A program made the translations under genes and the position numbers. DNA of 64,000 nucleotides from Paraphoma chrysanthemicola (lineage: Eukaryota > Ascomycota > Dothideomycetes > Pleosporales > Phaeosphaeriaceae): the NCBI GenBank assembly GCA_020744225.1, contig JAGMWG010000029.1:1-64000 (forward strand), given 5' to 3'. Position 1 is the stretch's first letter, and every line of letters starts with the position of its first letter. Below are positions 37,224 through 47,615 of the stretch, in pieces. The notes beneath the pieces were generated by a model. The model was not told where the DNA came from. It searched no databases and saw nothing but the letters and a program-made list of their open reading frames with translations.

Positions 37224-38910
37224 TTACGGGTCCACCTCGACGCCGTCTTCGCCCACCTTCACACCTCTCAACACAAACCCGTCTCGTCGCGCCTCGGCCG
37301 CCTCTCTCACTACAGTCTGCCTGGCCTCCTCGCTCCTCACCCGCCACCGCACTTTGTACACCTTCGCCGTCGTCATGCTGCCCTCCGAATCAAACGCACC
37401 ATCGCCCACGCTGACAGGGAGCGGCTGTCCCGCGCCGTCTGTCGGAGGCAGTATGTCGAAAGCCCACAGTAGCTTCGCCAGAACAATGAACATGCTGTTC
37501 TCCGCCAAGTGCACTCCCGAGCAGACCCTGCGTCCCGCGCCAAACGACCAGTGATCGCGAGCCGCTGCTGTCCCAGCAGCATAATGGCCTGAGCCCAGGG
37601 GATGGTTGAGATACCGGTCGGGTTTGAAGCGTTCTGGCTCGGGAAATAGGTCCGCGTTGTAGTGGATCGGGTACTGCTCTAGACTGACTACCGAGTTGGC
37701 GGGGATGTACATGTTCTTGTACACAATCGGTGCCGTCGTATAGTGCGGCGAACCGATGCTGGTCACGGGCCGCATGCGCAGAGTCTCCTTGACGATGGCT
37801 CGGATGTATGGAAGCGCGTCTTCGTCGTCATACGTCGGGGAGCGCCCTCGGCCAACCAGTTTGTCTATCTCATCTTGTGCCTTTCGCTGCGCGCCTGGGT
37901 TAGCGCAGAGGTACAGGACCGCTGTGTTGAGTGCTGAAGACGTTGTTTCACTGCCAGCCTCAATCATGCTACCCGCGAGGAAAGCAGCCTGGAGCTCACT
38001 TATGCCTTGCTTCTCGTAGTCGCTTTCGATGAACTGCTTCACGAAGCACTCAGGTGCCTGTTTTGTTTCCATCTGCGTCTTCAGCGATGTGAAGAAGGAC
38101 ATCCACAGATTGGCCTGCTTGTCGAAGAGTGGCTTGAGACCCTTGCGCCACCATTGCAGCTGGAGTGGGAGCTTGCCAAAAAATGGCAGTGCATCTGCAA
38201 GATAGGCACCTGGTGTAGCCACGACTGAAAAGTCGTTCATGAGGCTGTAGATGTTGCGCACTTCGTCGCAGTCCTGAGACGATCAGTTTAGAATCTTCGC
38301 ATACGTGGCTGTAACTCTGTATACCACTTACCCATTGAGGGATTCTTCGACCATATGTACTAGTCATGATAACGCTGACTGTGTACCTACGGATGGCCAT
38401 GTAGCTCACATCATTGCCCATGCTCTCGTCTGCTCCGCGCAAGATCTCCTCCAGGAGCATCTTCGCCTCAAACTCTTGGCTCGGCTTGAACGTAGCACTG
38501 ACATTCGGTGTCAGGAGCTTGTGGCTTATGCCCCTCAACTTCCTCCATTCGGGGCCATATGGCATGAACAAGAATCGCATGCCACCACTAAGTGTATCGC
38601 CAGCGACCGGCTGCGGTGCGCGAGAGCTGGAATGAACGGATTGCTTGTCCAGGATCTCCTTGCAGGCTTCGGGTGAGCAAACCATGTACCAGTCGTTCCA
38701 ACCGAGACGAATCTTGTACAAGTCGCCATATTCCCGTGCCCAAGCCGTGATTTGCTGGTGTGGTTGGCTACCCAATTGATGGGCATTGCCGAGCACAGGC
38801 AGACCAGCAGGTCCGGGTGCATGCTGCGTGCCTTGCGGCGGGCGCTTTTGGTAGCGATGGTATATGAGAAAGGCGACCAAGGACGCAACGAGTAAGAATA
38901 TGGTGTACAT
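37224..38910 (-). CDS. cytochrome P450 monooxygenase
   Basis: Minus-strand exons 38910-38332 and 38273-37224 give 542 aa. There is an N-terminal anchor (about 2-19) and a PGPAGLPVLGN hinge. The I-helix reads AGSETTS, the ExxR is in KETLRMRP, then FKPDRYL, and the heme loop is FGAGRRVCSG. It resembles the fungal CYP clan that includes O-methylsterigmatocystin oxidoreductase-like enzymes; substrate unknown. A GTGGGG motif lies directly upstream of the start, so it may be co-regulated with the catabolic block, but that is weak evidence. Confidence 0.9.
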
Positions 38911-39590
38911 GTGGGGCAGAGAGCTGCAGGAACTATGCTATGAGCCCTGGGTTTATACGACTGGTGATCCTTGATTTTGATTTTGTGCCGTGAAGTTCGA
39001 TGAGCGCATGAGAGGAAGATAAATGCCGCTTACGCTTTGCACCAATATTATAGGCGACATGATGCGTATCGGGTTTTGGAGTAACCATGCACTTCCCCAC
39101 ATTGTGGAGGATCAGCCATTAGTCTCAACCAAGACACCACCTACATAATGTCGGGAACATGCCTCCTATAACAGTGACGAGAGGCAATTCGATGGCTCTG
39201 CTGCTGGTGACGAGCGCACCGCGAGCTCGCCAGATTTGAATGCACGATTCAGCATCTCGTTCCTGGCCCACGAGCCCGATAAAAGATACTGTACGCAATG
39301 TTGCTAGACCCCTCTTGGTCGCAAGACTGCTCTCGACTCCAGGATCACCGATAGTTCGTTCGTACATGTGCGCTCCGGGTGTTCAGGTGATTTTGCAGTG
39401 CCGCGAGGGCATTGTTCAGCATCTTAGTCATGGCAGGTTTTGTCGGCCCCCGAGGGCCCGACAAGCTTCACGATTTCCAAGGTTTCCAACCTCTCCAAAC
39501 TAGCGCAGCGAAAGCGTCGACGACCACAATGGCGCATTTCTGTCTAGTAGCTGGCGTTCTTGATGTCATCACTGATCACTGTCCGTACAA
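38911..39590. other. intergenic
   Basis: About 680 bp. A minus-strand frame near 39125-39367 is not similar to anything I know. No gene supported. Confidence 0.4.
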
Positions 39591-40445
39591 ATGCTCACCA
39601 CTTTCACAATTCGAACAGCAACGCATCTGCCACGTGCCTTTCTCCATCGGCGCACCATGTCCACCTTCCAGCTTGACAAGACAATCTTCAACCCCTCACT
39701 ATACAAGCAGCTCACAGACGTATGGCTCCCAAATGTCGACCTCCGCGGCGAAGAGCTGGACATGAGCGCCATGAAGCGCTGGTTCATGGCCAGTCCAGAT
39801 GAACGAGAGGCTTTTGATGGGGTTTGCCGAGATAAATTTGCACACGCGTTGGAAGCCATTGGGCCTGAACAGGTCCCTGAACCGACCGCCGAGCCCTTCC
39901 TCGACGAGATAGCAAACATCGCGCACAAGAACGACGATGCACATGCAGCTTGGGCTGCGCTGAGCCTGACGCTCCTCTTAGACCAGATCCCGCGCAATCT
40001 GTATCGCACTGACGCCGGCCTTCGCAAGGTCTATAATCACTACGATAAAATTTCGTACGCCCTCGCGCAACGCCTCCTCGATCCCGCTTACCCAGCATCA
40101 CGCCCAGATCTGCATCCCCAATGGCGCAACTCTGCCGCACATCGGGTGTGGTTCTATATGCCCTTGATGCACTCGGAAGACATTGAAGCACACAATACCT
40201 TGGACGCTCTGGTTGATGATTGTGCAAAGGAGTACGAACAACTAGAAGGGCACAAGGGCTCCAAGATGTTTTTGGACGGGCAGATCAAGGCCGAGAAGGA
40301 TCACAGAGACATCTTGGATAAATTCGGTCGCTACCCACACAGGAATGCTGCGCTGGGGAGACCGAGCAGAGAGGAAGAGAAGAAGTTCCTTGAGGAAGGA
40401 GGAGCCACTTTTGGTGTAGGACCAGAAAAAGAGAGCAACGCTTAA
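39591..40445 (+). CDS. DUF924 family protein
   Basis: One exon, 284 aa. The first 22 residues look like a mitochondrial presequence; an internal ATG at residue 23 would give a cytosolic form. The DUF924 pattern is clear: LTLLLDQIPRNLYR near 130, FYMPLMHSED near 188, and a final KFGRYPHRN. The family has a helical TPR-like fold and no known reaction. Genes of this type occur in bacteria and fungi. Confidence 0.85.
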   Translation: MLTTFTIRTATHLPRAFLHRRTMSTFQLDKTIFNPSLYKQLTDVWLPNVDLRGEELDMSAMKRWFMASPDEREAFDGVCRDKFAHALEAIGPEQVPEPTAEPFLDEIANIAHKNDDAHAAWAALSLTLLLDQIPRNLYRTDAGLRKVYNHYDKISYALAQRLLDPAYPASRPDLHPQWRNSAAHRVWFYMPLMHSEDIEAHNTLDALVDDCAKEYEQLEGHKGSKMFLDGQIKAEKDHRDILDKFGRYPHRNAALGRPSREEEKKFLEEGGATFGVGPEKESNA

Positions 40446-40957
40446 AACTGGATGTGCTTCTACTTCTGGCCTTGTGTCTGCGACGTTCGCCATGAATTTT
40501 AGTCACTGGACCGTACACAGCGCTTTTGTGTGCTATGCTGGACAATGGCTTAGATTTCGAAAGCGAGGGCGCCGACCTTGGGAAGTTTGCTGAGCGGGGC
40601 AAGGAGCTGCGACGGACCAGCGACGTCAAGTCTACTCTGTCTTTTCACTATCGACGTGGTCTAGGTTTGCACTGTGCTCGTATCTCTCGCACAGACAACT
40701 GTACGCGTGTGGTCCTCTTGTAAGTGCATTGGCCTGTAACACATGGTGACCCACTGGCTATGACAATAGTCGTTATCTTGATCAATGAACGTGAATGTGA
40801 ATTTGAATGGTGACTGGCTCACTGATAGAAGTTGTGATTTCTTACGCGGGAAACCAAGCTCTCTTCCTTGACTACACACTTGTGACTACACGTCTTTTAG
40901 GCTTTCCGGCGTTGACCACAGTATATCCGCTATGAGTTCGGTCAACCACCTCCTACC
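40446..40957. other. intergenic
   Basis: No gene recognised. Confidence 0.4.
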
Positions 40958-41421
40958 ATGGCGGCCAGCCTCATCGACAAGGATCATACCGAGGCAATCA
41001 ACGAGCTTGTCGATCTATACAATACGGACTAATTGGACGAGTGCCTCCGCGAAGCGCAAAAACTGCTTGAAGATTTTGCTATGCCGCGCCACCATCGCAT
41101 CAAGACTCTCATCTTGCTAGCTAACACGGTGGAGACCTGGACTGAAACGCATTACTTTTGCACCCAGGCTCAGGTTCTGTATCGATTGGCAGGGCGACGG
41201 CATCCAGTAGGTAAGACAATTTGTTAGATCAGTTTATGGCGCAACTTCGCAAGCTGCTGGAAGAGCTGAACGAGGCACTGAAGGATTAAGGACCGGAAGG
41301 ATACATTCTCGATGGCGAGGACGATGCAATGGCGGCGCACGCTCACGATGAAGACATCGCGGTCGCACAAGCAATGATGGATGATATGGACATGGGAGAA
41401 ATTGAAGGTGGAGAAGAATAG
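40958..41421 (+). pseudogene. broken gene for a small helical acidic protein
   Basis: From the ATG at 40958 the frame reads an amphipathic helical protein (IDKDHTEAINELVDLYN) but stops at TAA 41030. The same frame continues sensibly (LDECLREAQKLLEDFAMP) to about 41215. The reading then shifts frame (MAQLRKLLEELNEALKD), meets a second TAA at 41287, and continues to an acidic tail ending at TAG 41421. Three disablements in 460 bp argue for a pseudogene. I do not recognise the parent family. Confidence 0.6.
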
Positions 41422-41799
41422 CCCTCAGGACTACCTAGCAGTCTGTAAGCTTAAGTTACTGCCAACTTTATCTGTTCTCGCAATTATTTTGTTCATGAGC
41501 TGGGTTACGCTTATCTACCTCACTAAGACAACCCTAATTATCTTCTTTTCAAGTAAATCTAGGTAGCAGCAACAGATAAGGGATGCAGCTTTGTCCAAGT
41601 ACCTAGGTAGCACGACTTCGGGACTATTCCAGGACTTGCAGCTCCGAAAAGTTTGGTGGTCCACTCGCCTAGTCTTTAGCGAATGGCATCTCTGAGGCCT
41701 AAAATTTCACGCACGTGCCATGGCTCCGTTTATGCTCCAGAACCACTCGCGCAGTGCGGATGGGATCAGGAGAGTGTAAGGAAGGCAAAAAGAAACAAT
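41422..41799. other. intergenic, contains Pol III terminator
   Basis: No gene seen. The run of five T on the minus strand (41791-41787) sits 9 nt past the tRNA 3' end and can serve as its Pol III terminator. Confidence 0.4.
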
Positions 41800-41940
41800 G
41801 GGTCTCGCCGGTATTCGAAACCGGGGCCTCTCGCACGTGTTACTTAGGTACCCTAAGCGAGAATCATACCACTAGCTGGTGAACTGTTAGTCTATTTCGT
41901 GGTGTGTGTGTAATCGGATTTGAACTTACACCACGAGACC
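41800..41940 (-). tRNA. tRNA-Pro(AGG) gene with two insertions
   Basis: Read on the minus strand, the ends pair as an acceptor stem: GGTCTCG (41940-41934) with CGAGACC (41807-41801), followed by C73. The TpsiC arm is CCGGT-TTCGAAT-ACCGG. The anticodon stem TCTCGC/GCGAGA holds a loop with AGG at 41854-41852. The D-arm matches fungal tRNA-Pro (TGGT then CTAGTGGTATGAT) once an insertion is removed. A normal 15-nt intron lies one base 3' of the anticodon (41850-41836) and its CCTAAG can pair with CTTAGG. A Pol III terminator follows. The second insertion (41929-41876) splits the A-box and is described separately. The gene may be inactive, or it may need unusual processing. Confidence 0.75.
41876..41929 (-). 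other. 54-nt intron-like insertion in the tRNA D-arm
   Basis: On the minus strand it begins GTAAGT, contains GACTAAC 24 nt before its end, and ends CACCAG, so it has all three spliceosomal intron signals. It lies between TGGT and CTAGTGG of the tRNA. CGTGGTGTAA (41935-41926) can pair with TTACA...CCACG (41913-41898) around a loop GTTCAAATCCGA that itself resembles a B-box. Confidence 0.7.
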
Positions 41941-42355
41941 GCTTTGTTTTGATGGCGATATTTTCAATTGGTTGTAATATACTGTTGGCATTAACCCGGC
42001 GTGGAAAAGAATTATCCGGTAAGCAAGAACGGCCGAGAACATGTGGGGTAGGTGAGCAGCATATTTGACATGCGCAACGGCGAACTGATTGGCTACCATA
42101 GACCTCCAATCACAGGACTAGAAATTGATCCATCGTTTCACGATCTATCGGCAAATTGTCCGCCACGGTAGCCTGCAGCAGCGTTCGCGCCACTGTGATC
42201 CGTGCTTCGTCGACATCATGAGCGTAGCCAAGCTTTACGTTGTTTCGTAGCACCGTCGATGTTGCCGGACTGCTCAATTTCCATCATCGTTCCCAACCAT
42301 GAAACCTCGTTAGCCTCGTCCGCACCAGGTTCGGGACGTCCCACGCATTTCGACA
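41941..42355. other. intergenic
   Basis: Promoter region of the next gene. Nothing else seen. Confidence 0.4.
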
Positions 42356-43834
42356 ATGGTGCGGCTGTTTGTGCCCGAAGGTTTGCCTGGCCCATTGATT
42401 GTTTCGATCCAAGCTGACTTGTGTGTAGGAGAAGGGCAACATGCCATCGTGCGACGATGGCCCGATCCCTTGTTAACAAACAGCAACCTCGTCGAAAGAC
42501 CCATCGAAAGCACTCTATACGCCACAGGCATTACTGTCTGTCTTGCACTCGTCGGCAGGTCGCGGCCGGGAATCTTCTTGAAAGCAACGGCATACTTGAG
42601 CGCAGCCCAAATAACTGCATCAATCCTAGAAGGATACGGGCAGAGGGAAATCAACCGCGCAGTATTCAAGCGCGAAAACATCGAGCCAATCCCCGGGAAA
42701 TTGTGGGAACGGACAAAACATTGGACGGTTGAAGATGCATGCGTGAGTGGCAGTGTTCTAGGTGTCTTTCTCGCACTAAACCCGCGAGCTCTGATCGGAG
42801 TGGGAGGCTGGAAAAGGTTTCTCGGCGCAGGAACAGTTGGTTGCGCCGTGGGAGGTTACCTTGGTGCTACACGTCTTACCCGCGTAGCTCCCAGGCAGGA
42901 GGCCGCTACGCGCTATGCAAATATCCAGACGCGAAGTACACATTACGAAGCGCTCAAGCAAGACCCCAAGGCCATGGAGTCTCTCTCCCGCTTTGGTAAG
43001 CTGGCGCTGAAGTATTACACTTGGCCGGCCTGGAAAGTACTTAGCCCATTCTCATCGTCTCAGCCAGGCGGTGTTGCAGGTCAAGCCCAGCAACTATCCC
43101 TTGGGGGTGACCCACACGGAAACATCACTCAGGAGGACATGGACAAATACGCTCTCATCCAAGTCGAATTCAATAAGGGAGAGCTGAATGGTCCGGACAT
43201 TGAGCACGGTTATCGTGCGTACAAGGACTCCATCTCTGACCGGGACGTTGCTGGTCTCCAGGACTGGCTTGAGCGCTTACAGAAAGGTCGACAAACAATG
43301 GCGCGGGAGGCACAATATATCTGGCAGCATTTGGCGAGGAAGGAGGAGCAGTTCTACCAGCTCGAGGAAGAAACACCAGAGAAGGACATTGCCCGCCGGG
43401 GAATACAGCTCCTCAATAACATGGCCAGTGAATTCGCAACCAGGGACGCGATTCTCGCTTTCCACATTGCCGACACACGAAAGCGGCTCCAACAAGTGAA
43501 GCAGAGGGAGTCGGGCGATGCGAAAGCTCTACCAACAGCGCCTTCACCCGATGAGGCAATTCCCGAGAATTGGATCGATTACTACAGCCCGCAACTTGTG
43601 GCCGATCATGTAAGGATCAACTGGACACGGCAGAAGGAAGTCTTGAGCCTTTTAGAACAGAGCGCCAGTATGCTTGGAGACCTGCACCCTGAGCCGAGTT
43701 CTCCACAAGAAGCGCATTTCAAACAGATTTCCGAAGGTCTAGATAATATGAAGAAGAATGTTGAGGCGACAGAACGGCTCTTGAAGGAGTTTGAGGAGCA
43801 AGTGCGCAAGGCCGATGAGCACATCGGAAGCTAG
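42356..43834 (+). CDS. unknown conserved-looking membrane/coiled-coil protein
   Basis: One exon, 492 aa. Short hydrophobic, glycine-rich segments at about 54-70, 127-145 and 152-172 could be membrane hairpins. The second half (about 250-490) is charged and helical with probable coiled coils, ending ERLLKEFEEQVRKADEH. Coding continuity over 1.5 kb makes it a real gene. I do not recognise the family; an organelle-membrane role is only a guess. Confidence 0.7.
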   Translation: MVRLFVPEGLPGPLIVSIQADLCVGEGQHAIVRRWPDPLLTNSNLVERPIESTLYATGITVCLALVGRSRPGIFLKATAYLSAAQITASILEGYGQREINRAVFKRENIEPIPGKLWERTKHWTVEDACVSGSVLGVFLALNPRALIGVGGWKRFLGAGTVGCAVGGYLGATRLTRVAPRQEAATRYANIQTRSTHYEALKQDPKAMESLSRFGKLALKYYTWPAWKVLSPFSSSQPGGVAGQAQQLSLGGDPHGNITQEDMDKYALIQVEFNKGELNGPDIEHGYRAYKDSISDRDVAGLQDWLERLQKGRQTMAREAQYIWQHLARKEEQFYQLEEETPEKDIARRGIQLLNNMASEFATRDAILAFHIADTRKRLQQVKQRESGDAKALPTAPSPDEAIPENWIDYYSPQLVADHVRINWTRQKEVLSLLEQSASMLGDLHPEPSSPQEAHFKQISEGLDNMKKNVEATERLLKEFEEQVRKADEHIGS

Positions 43835-44289
43835 CGGGTCTCACTTACTCTAGAGTCGCCATGCCAAATCCAACTTGATGGGGGAGGTTGCGAACGACCG
43901 AGTTACCCGACCACAGCCTCAGTAGCAGCAACGGCTAGACTAAGCAGTGTATTGTTCTCAGCGATTACAAGTAAGCTATGAGTGTTTGCAAAGGTACCGT
44001 GTTATGAACTGTGGACTGTTGATGGGTGCATTGAAGCACATGCGGCACCAACTCAAGCATTCGTCTACTGCTTTGATGGATGTAGCAATGCAGAGTGATG
44101 AGCTAGCTGGGATTCGAGATGATTGGTGGATGACGTAACCGCTGGGAATGTCCAACGCGATCTGCGCATCCGCCTTTGCTGTTGCATTGCTTCGAAATCG
44201 TCCGCCACATCACCACGCCGCCTCCCGTTGGTAGACTCTCCCGGATTCACGATTACACAAAATAAGGCGACACGACACAATCCGCCAGC
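43835..44289. other. intergenic
   Basis: No gene seen. Confidence 0.45.
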
Positions 44290-45045
44290 ATGCGCTCTCT
44301 ACGGGCCAGGACTGCGCGTAGGGCGTACGCTTCTTTCACGGCAGAACAATCGCCACAAGCATTTCGTAGACGACCAACTGCAGCACCATGTATCTTTTGC
44401 GAACAGCGCACACCGGGCCGCATGTCTGCACCAAGATTTCAATCCACCGCCGCGGCGTCGAACAGTAGAGAAGAGCCCTTCGGCGCGCAGTCCACCGCAC
44501 CATCGCAACCACAGACACACTACGATTTCTTCCCGAAAGCCCTTCCGTCTGGAGCGCCGCCGAACGCCCCATTCACCATAGATCTTCAAGCCCTCAAGCG
44601 GGAATTTCTACAACTACAAGCGCGGGCACATCCCGACATGCACCCTCAGGTCGACAAGAAGCGCGCCGAAGCGACGTCTGCTCGAATAAATGAAGCCTAT
44701 AAGACGCTCCAAAATCCTCTGCATCGCGCACAATACCTGTTGAGTTTGAAGGGTATTGAAGTTGCCGAGGACGAAACAGCAAAAGTAGAAGACCCCGAGC
44801 TTTTGATGGAAGTCCTGGAGGCAAGAGAGCAGATTGAGGAGGCAGAGCGCGAAATGGATTTGGTTGAGATGAAGCACGAAAATGACCAGAGAATACGCGA
44901 CAGCGAAGCGACACTGGAGAAGGCTTTTCAGGATGAAGATATTGACTTGGCAAAGAGCGAGACGGTCAGGTTGCGGTACTGGATCAACATAAAAGAGAGC
45001 ATCGACAATTGGGAGCAAGGCAAGCCGGTCGTGCTGCAGCACTAA
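44290..45045 (+). CDS. JAC1: mitochondrial J-protein co-chaperone Jac1/HscB
   Basis: One exon, 251 aa. The N-terminus is basic and lacks acids, as in a mitochondrial presequence. The J-domain (about 88-165) has the HPD motif in ARAHPDMHP and the helix SARINEAYKTLQNPLHRAQYLL, followed by the HscB C-terminal helical domain (LLMEVLEAREQIEEAE). The protein hands the Isu scaffold to the Hsp70 Ssq1 in iron-sulfur cluster assembly. A CIFC pair near 34-37 precedes the J-domain, but I see no full zinc site. Confidence 0.92.
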   Translation: MRSLRARTARRAYASFTAEQSPQAFRRRPTAAPCIFCEQRTPGRMSAPRFQSTAAASNSREEPFGAQSTAPSQPQTHYDFFPKALPSGAPPNAPFTIDLQALKREFLQLQARAHPDMHPQVDKKRAEATSARINEAYKTLQNPLHRAQYLLSLKGIEVAEDETAKVEDPELLMEVLEAREQIEEAEREMDLVEMKHENDQRIRDSEATLEKAFQDEDIDLAKSETVRLRYWINIKESIDNWEQGKPVVLQH

Positions 45046-45362
45046 AGGAGCACACAACGATGAGGCTGAACGAACAAGTGACTCCGTCCATGCAATCCGC
45101 AAGCGCAATGGGATTTCTGCGACAAATTACAAGATGATTGAAGCGAGCACATGGCAACAACAATCAAATGAGCACTAGTCCAGCTGCATTGTTCTTCGTT
45201 GAGATACTGCAGTGACAATGACGGCCCTTATCGGAAGTCCCCGATGTCTGGCGTACCTTCCTTTGCAGCTATAGCTCCGTGCCCCACGGCAAGCCTCGGC
45301 TCAGTCAAGCGCATCATCAAGTGTCACCACGATGTGTTGCTTCTTCTCTCCTTCCTTCCACG
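45046..45362. other. intergenic
   Basis: Short spacer, no gene seen. Confidence 0.45.
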
Positions 45363-46012
45363 ATGACAGCCACTTCATTCCAATCAGCTGAAGCTACCGC
45401 CGACAAAGATGGTTTGATTCACGGTGTGTCTGCGCAGGAACTTCAGATCCTGGGCGAACAATGCATTGAAGCAAAAGGAAAGGCATACTGTAAGTGTCAC
45501 GTTTGCGAGAACATGTAGCCAGATTCTGCGCACAGAACGCGTTTCGCAATCAAGCTGACACTTTGTCAGGCCCATATTCTCTCTTCCGCGTTGGCGCCTC
45601 GCTTCTCCTCAACTCGACCATAACACCCGCACCCAACAACTGCTCCGATACGTACCCGCTCTCGCACGTATTGACTGGCGCGAATATCGAGAATGCCGCA
45701 TATCCTGTAGGAACGTGCGCCGAACGCGTGGCAATGGGAACAGCAGTGCATCTTGGTCACCGCATTGGGTCGTTCAAAGCGGTGGGCGTGTCCACGGACA
45801 TTGAAGAGTTCTGCAGCCCCTGCGGAATGTGCAGACAGTATTTGAGAGAGTTTCTGTCATTAGAAACGCCCATCTTCATGTTCAATCGCGAGGGCAAATT
45901 CATCGTTAGAACAATGGGCGAGCTGTTGCCGCTGAGTTTTGGTCCGGACGTCCTTCCGCCGAGAGAGCAGTTGAGGAAGGCACAGGAAGAAGACAAGGCG
46001 AAGACTGCTTGA
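45363..46012 (+). CDS. cytidine deaminase
   Basis: Exons 45363-45489 and 45570-46012 give 189 aa. The split codon gives KAYCPYSLFRVGASLL. The zinc site reads TCAERVA (Cys ligand and catalytic Glu) and SPCGMCRQ (two further Cys ligands), the tetrameric cytidine-deaminase pattern. It converts cytidine and deoxycytidine to uridine forms in pyrimidine salvage. Confidence 0.93.
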
Positions 46013-46510
46013 GCTTGGGCCGGGGGGTTCATTCTGCGTCGCCTAGGATTAGAAGGCATCCGGTGGATGGGTAGGGCGCAGCTTTATTGGGGAGCATTAC
46101 CAGGACACGGATGCATTAGAGATGGATGTTGCTTCGCTGCGCTAGAAAGTAATGTAACAATCACTCATGATAGAAGCAATGTTATAGCTGTGATGCTCCC
46201 GTCGGAATCCAATACTCACCTTGAATGCCACTCGCACAACCCCGCGGCGATCAACCGCCAAACCGCCACCATGCATCTCCTTATCTGCCCGATAAGAGCT
46301 TTCGTCTCAACCAACAATTGTGCGCCCATTATGCATCTCCGCGCCCCGTGGATAAGTAAACTGACATAATGCCTGCACAGTCCAAGTGTAGGTAACGTAC
46401 GTAGGGTCTGGGCGATCAACAAAAACAATCATGGCCCGGACTACTTCTCATATTTCTGGTCTTGAGGGTAGATCACAACTACCTAAAGTCAACAACCCGT
46501 GTTAATCAAG
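46013..46510. other. intergenic
   Basis: No gene seen; promoter of the following dehydrogenase. Confidence 0.45.
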
Positions 46511-47577
46511 ATGGCCGAAACAAATGACAACGGAAAGACGCAGATACAGTTGGACTCGGAGCACTTCTCGCCGTACAGACCAGACGGAAAGCTTGTATGT
46601 TATCCTGGCACCTGAAGCTGTGCGAGTAGGTACTAACAAGTACTGCGCAGTACGGCTTCGTCTGCGTCGTAACAGGCGCAACCCAACCCGTGGGCAAAGC
46701 CATTGTAGCCGAACTCGCAGGTGCGCAAAGCTCTCCTTGATGTGTTTTATTGCTTCTACCTCACTGAGAAGAAAACCACTAACACTCCGTACAAGCTCAC
46801 GGGGCAGCCTGCATATACGCATGCTCCTCTCTCCCCGACGAGCCGTACGCCACCCTCTTCTCATCCGTAACCGCGCAACACCCAAACACAAAGATAATCG
46901 GCTATCCGTACAAAATCACCTCTGAAGAAGACACGCTCAGTCTCATTGATGACGTGCTGAATTCTTGGGGCCGACTGGATGTCTGGACTTCAAGCACGGG
47001 CTTGTTGGGCCCAGCGAGCATCACGACGACAGGACCAAAGGACCTTTTGAATGCCTTTGAGACAAATGCCATGCCTGCGTTTTTTGCGCTCAAATATGCG
47101 CCCGCGGCGATGCAGAAGACGACACCCAAGGGGAATTATCCCAATGCTGCGCCCAAAGATGCGCCGTACGGAAGCATTATTGTCGTGACGAGTGTCGCTG
47201 GCTTGTACGGTGGCTGCTGGAGTCCGGCATTCACCATGGCTTCGCATGCGGCCTTGGGCGTGGTGCGTTCGGGTGTGTTGGTGTTGAAGGGGACTGGCGT
47301 GAGGATCAATGCGATTGCGGCAGGGCAGATTGATGTCGGTGTTGATTTGAAGGGCAGCGGAATGAAGGAGATGCAGGGAGGACAGTTCCCGCCGGCGAGT
47401 TTGCAAGCAGCGGAATCGCAAAAGAGGACAATTGGGCTGGAGAGAGCGGGCAAACCAGAGGAGGTTGGGAGAGCCGTTGGGTTCCTGGCAAGCGGCTTCA
47501 GCAGCTACATTACTGGAAGTGAGCTTCGCGTGGATGGCGGTGCTGGTGTGATGAATCCTCTCACTGTGCCGTTATGA
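46511..47577 (+). CDS. short-chain dehydrogenase-like protein lacking YxxxK
   Basis: Exons 46511-46594, 46651-46720 and 46796-47577 give 311 aa; the second intron ends with an AAG acceptor behind a CACTAAC branch. The cofactor motif TGATQPVG lies near 36, the NAG-equivalent appears as STGLLG, and the catalytic Ser position is present in VVTSVAG. The expected YxxxK is replaced: the segment reads PAFTMASHAALG, with Phe at the Tyr position and no Lys four residues on. The C-terminal SDR end (GSELRVDGGAG) is intact. It may bind nucleotide without ordinary catalysis. Confidence 0.85.
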
Positions 47578-47615
47578 GGAACGGGTATCCTTTGCGTCAT
47601 CATCGAGTTATCCAC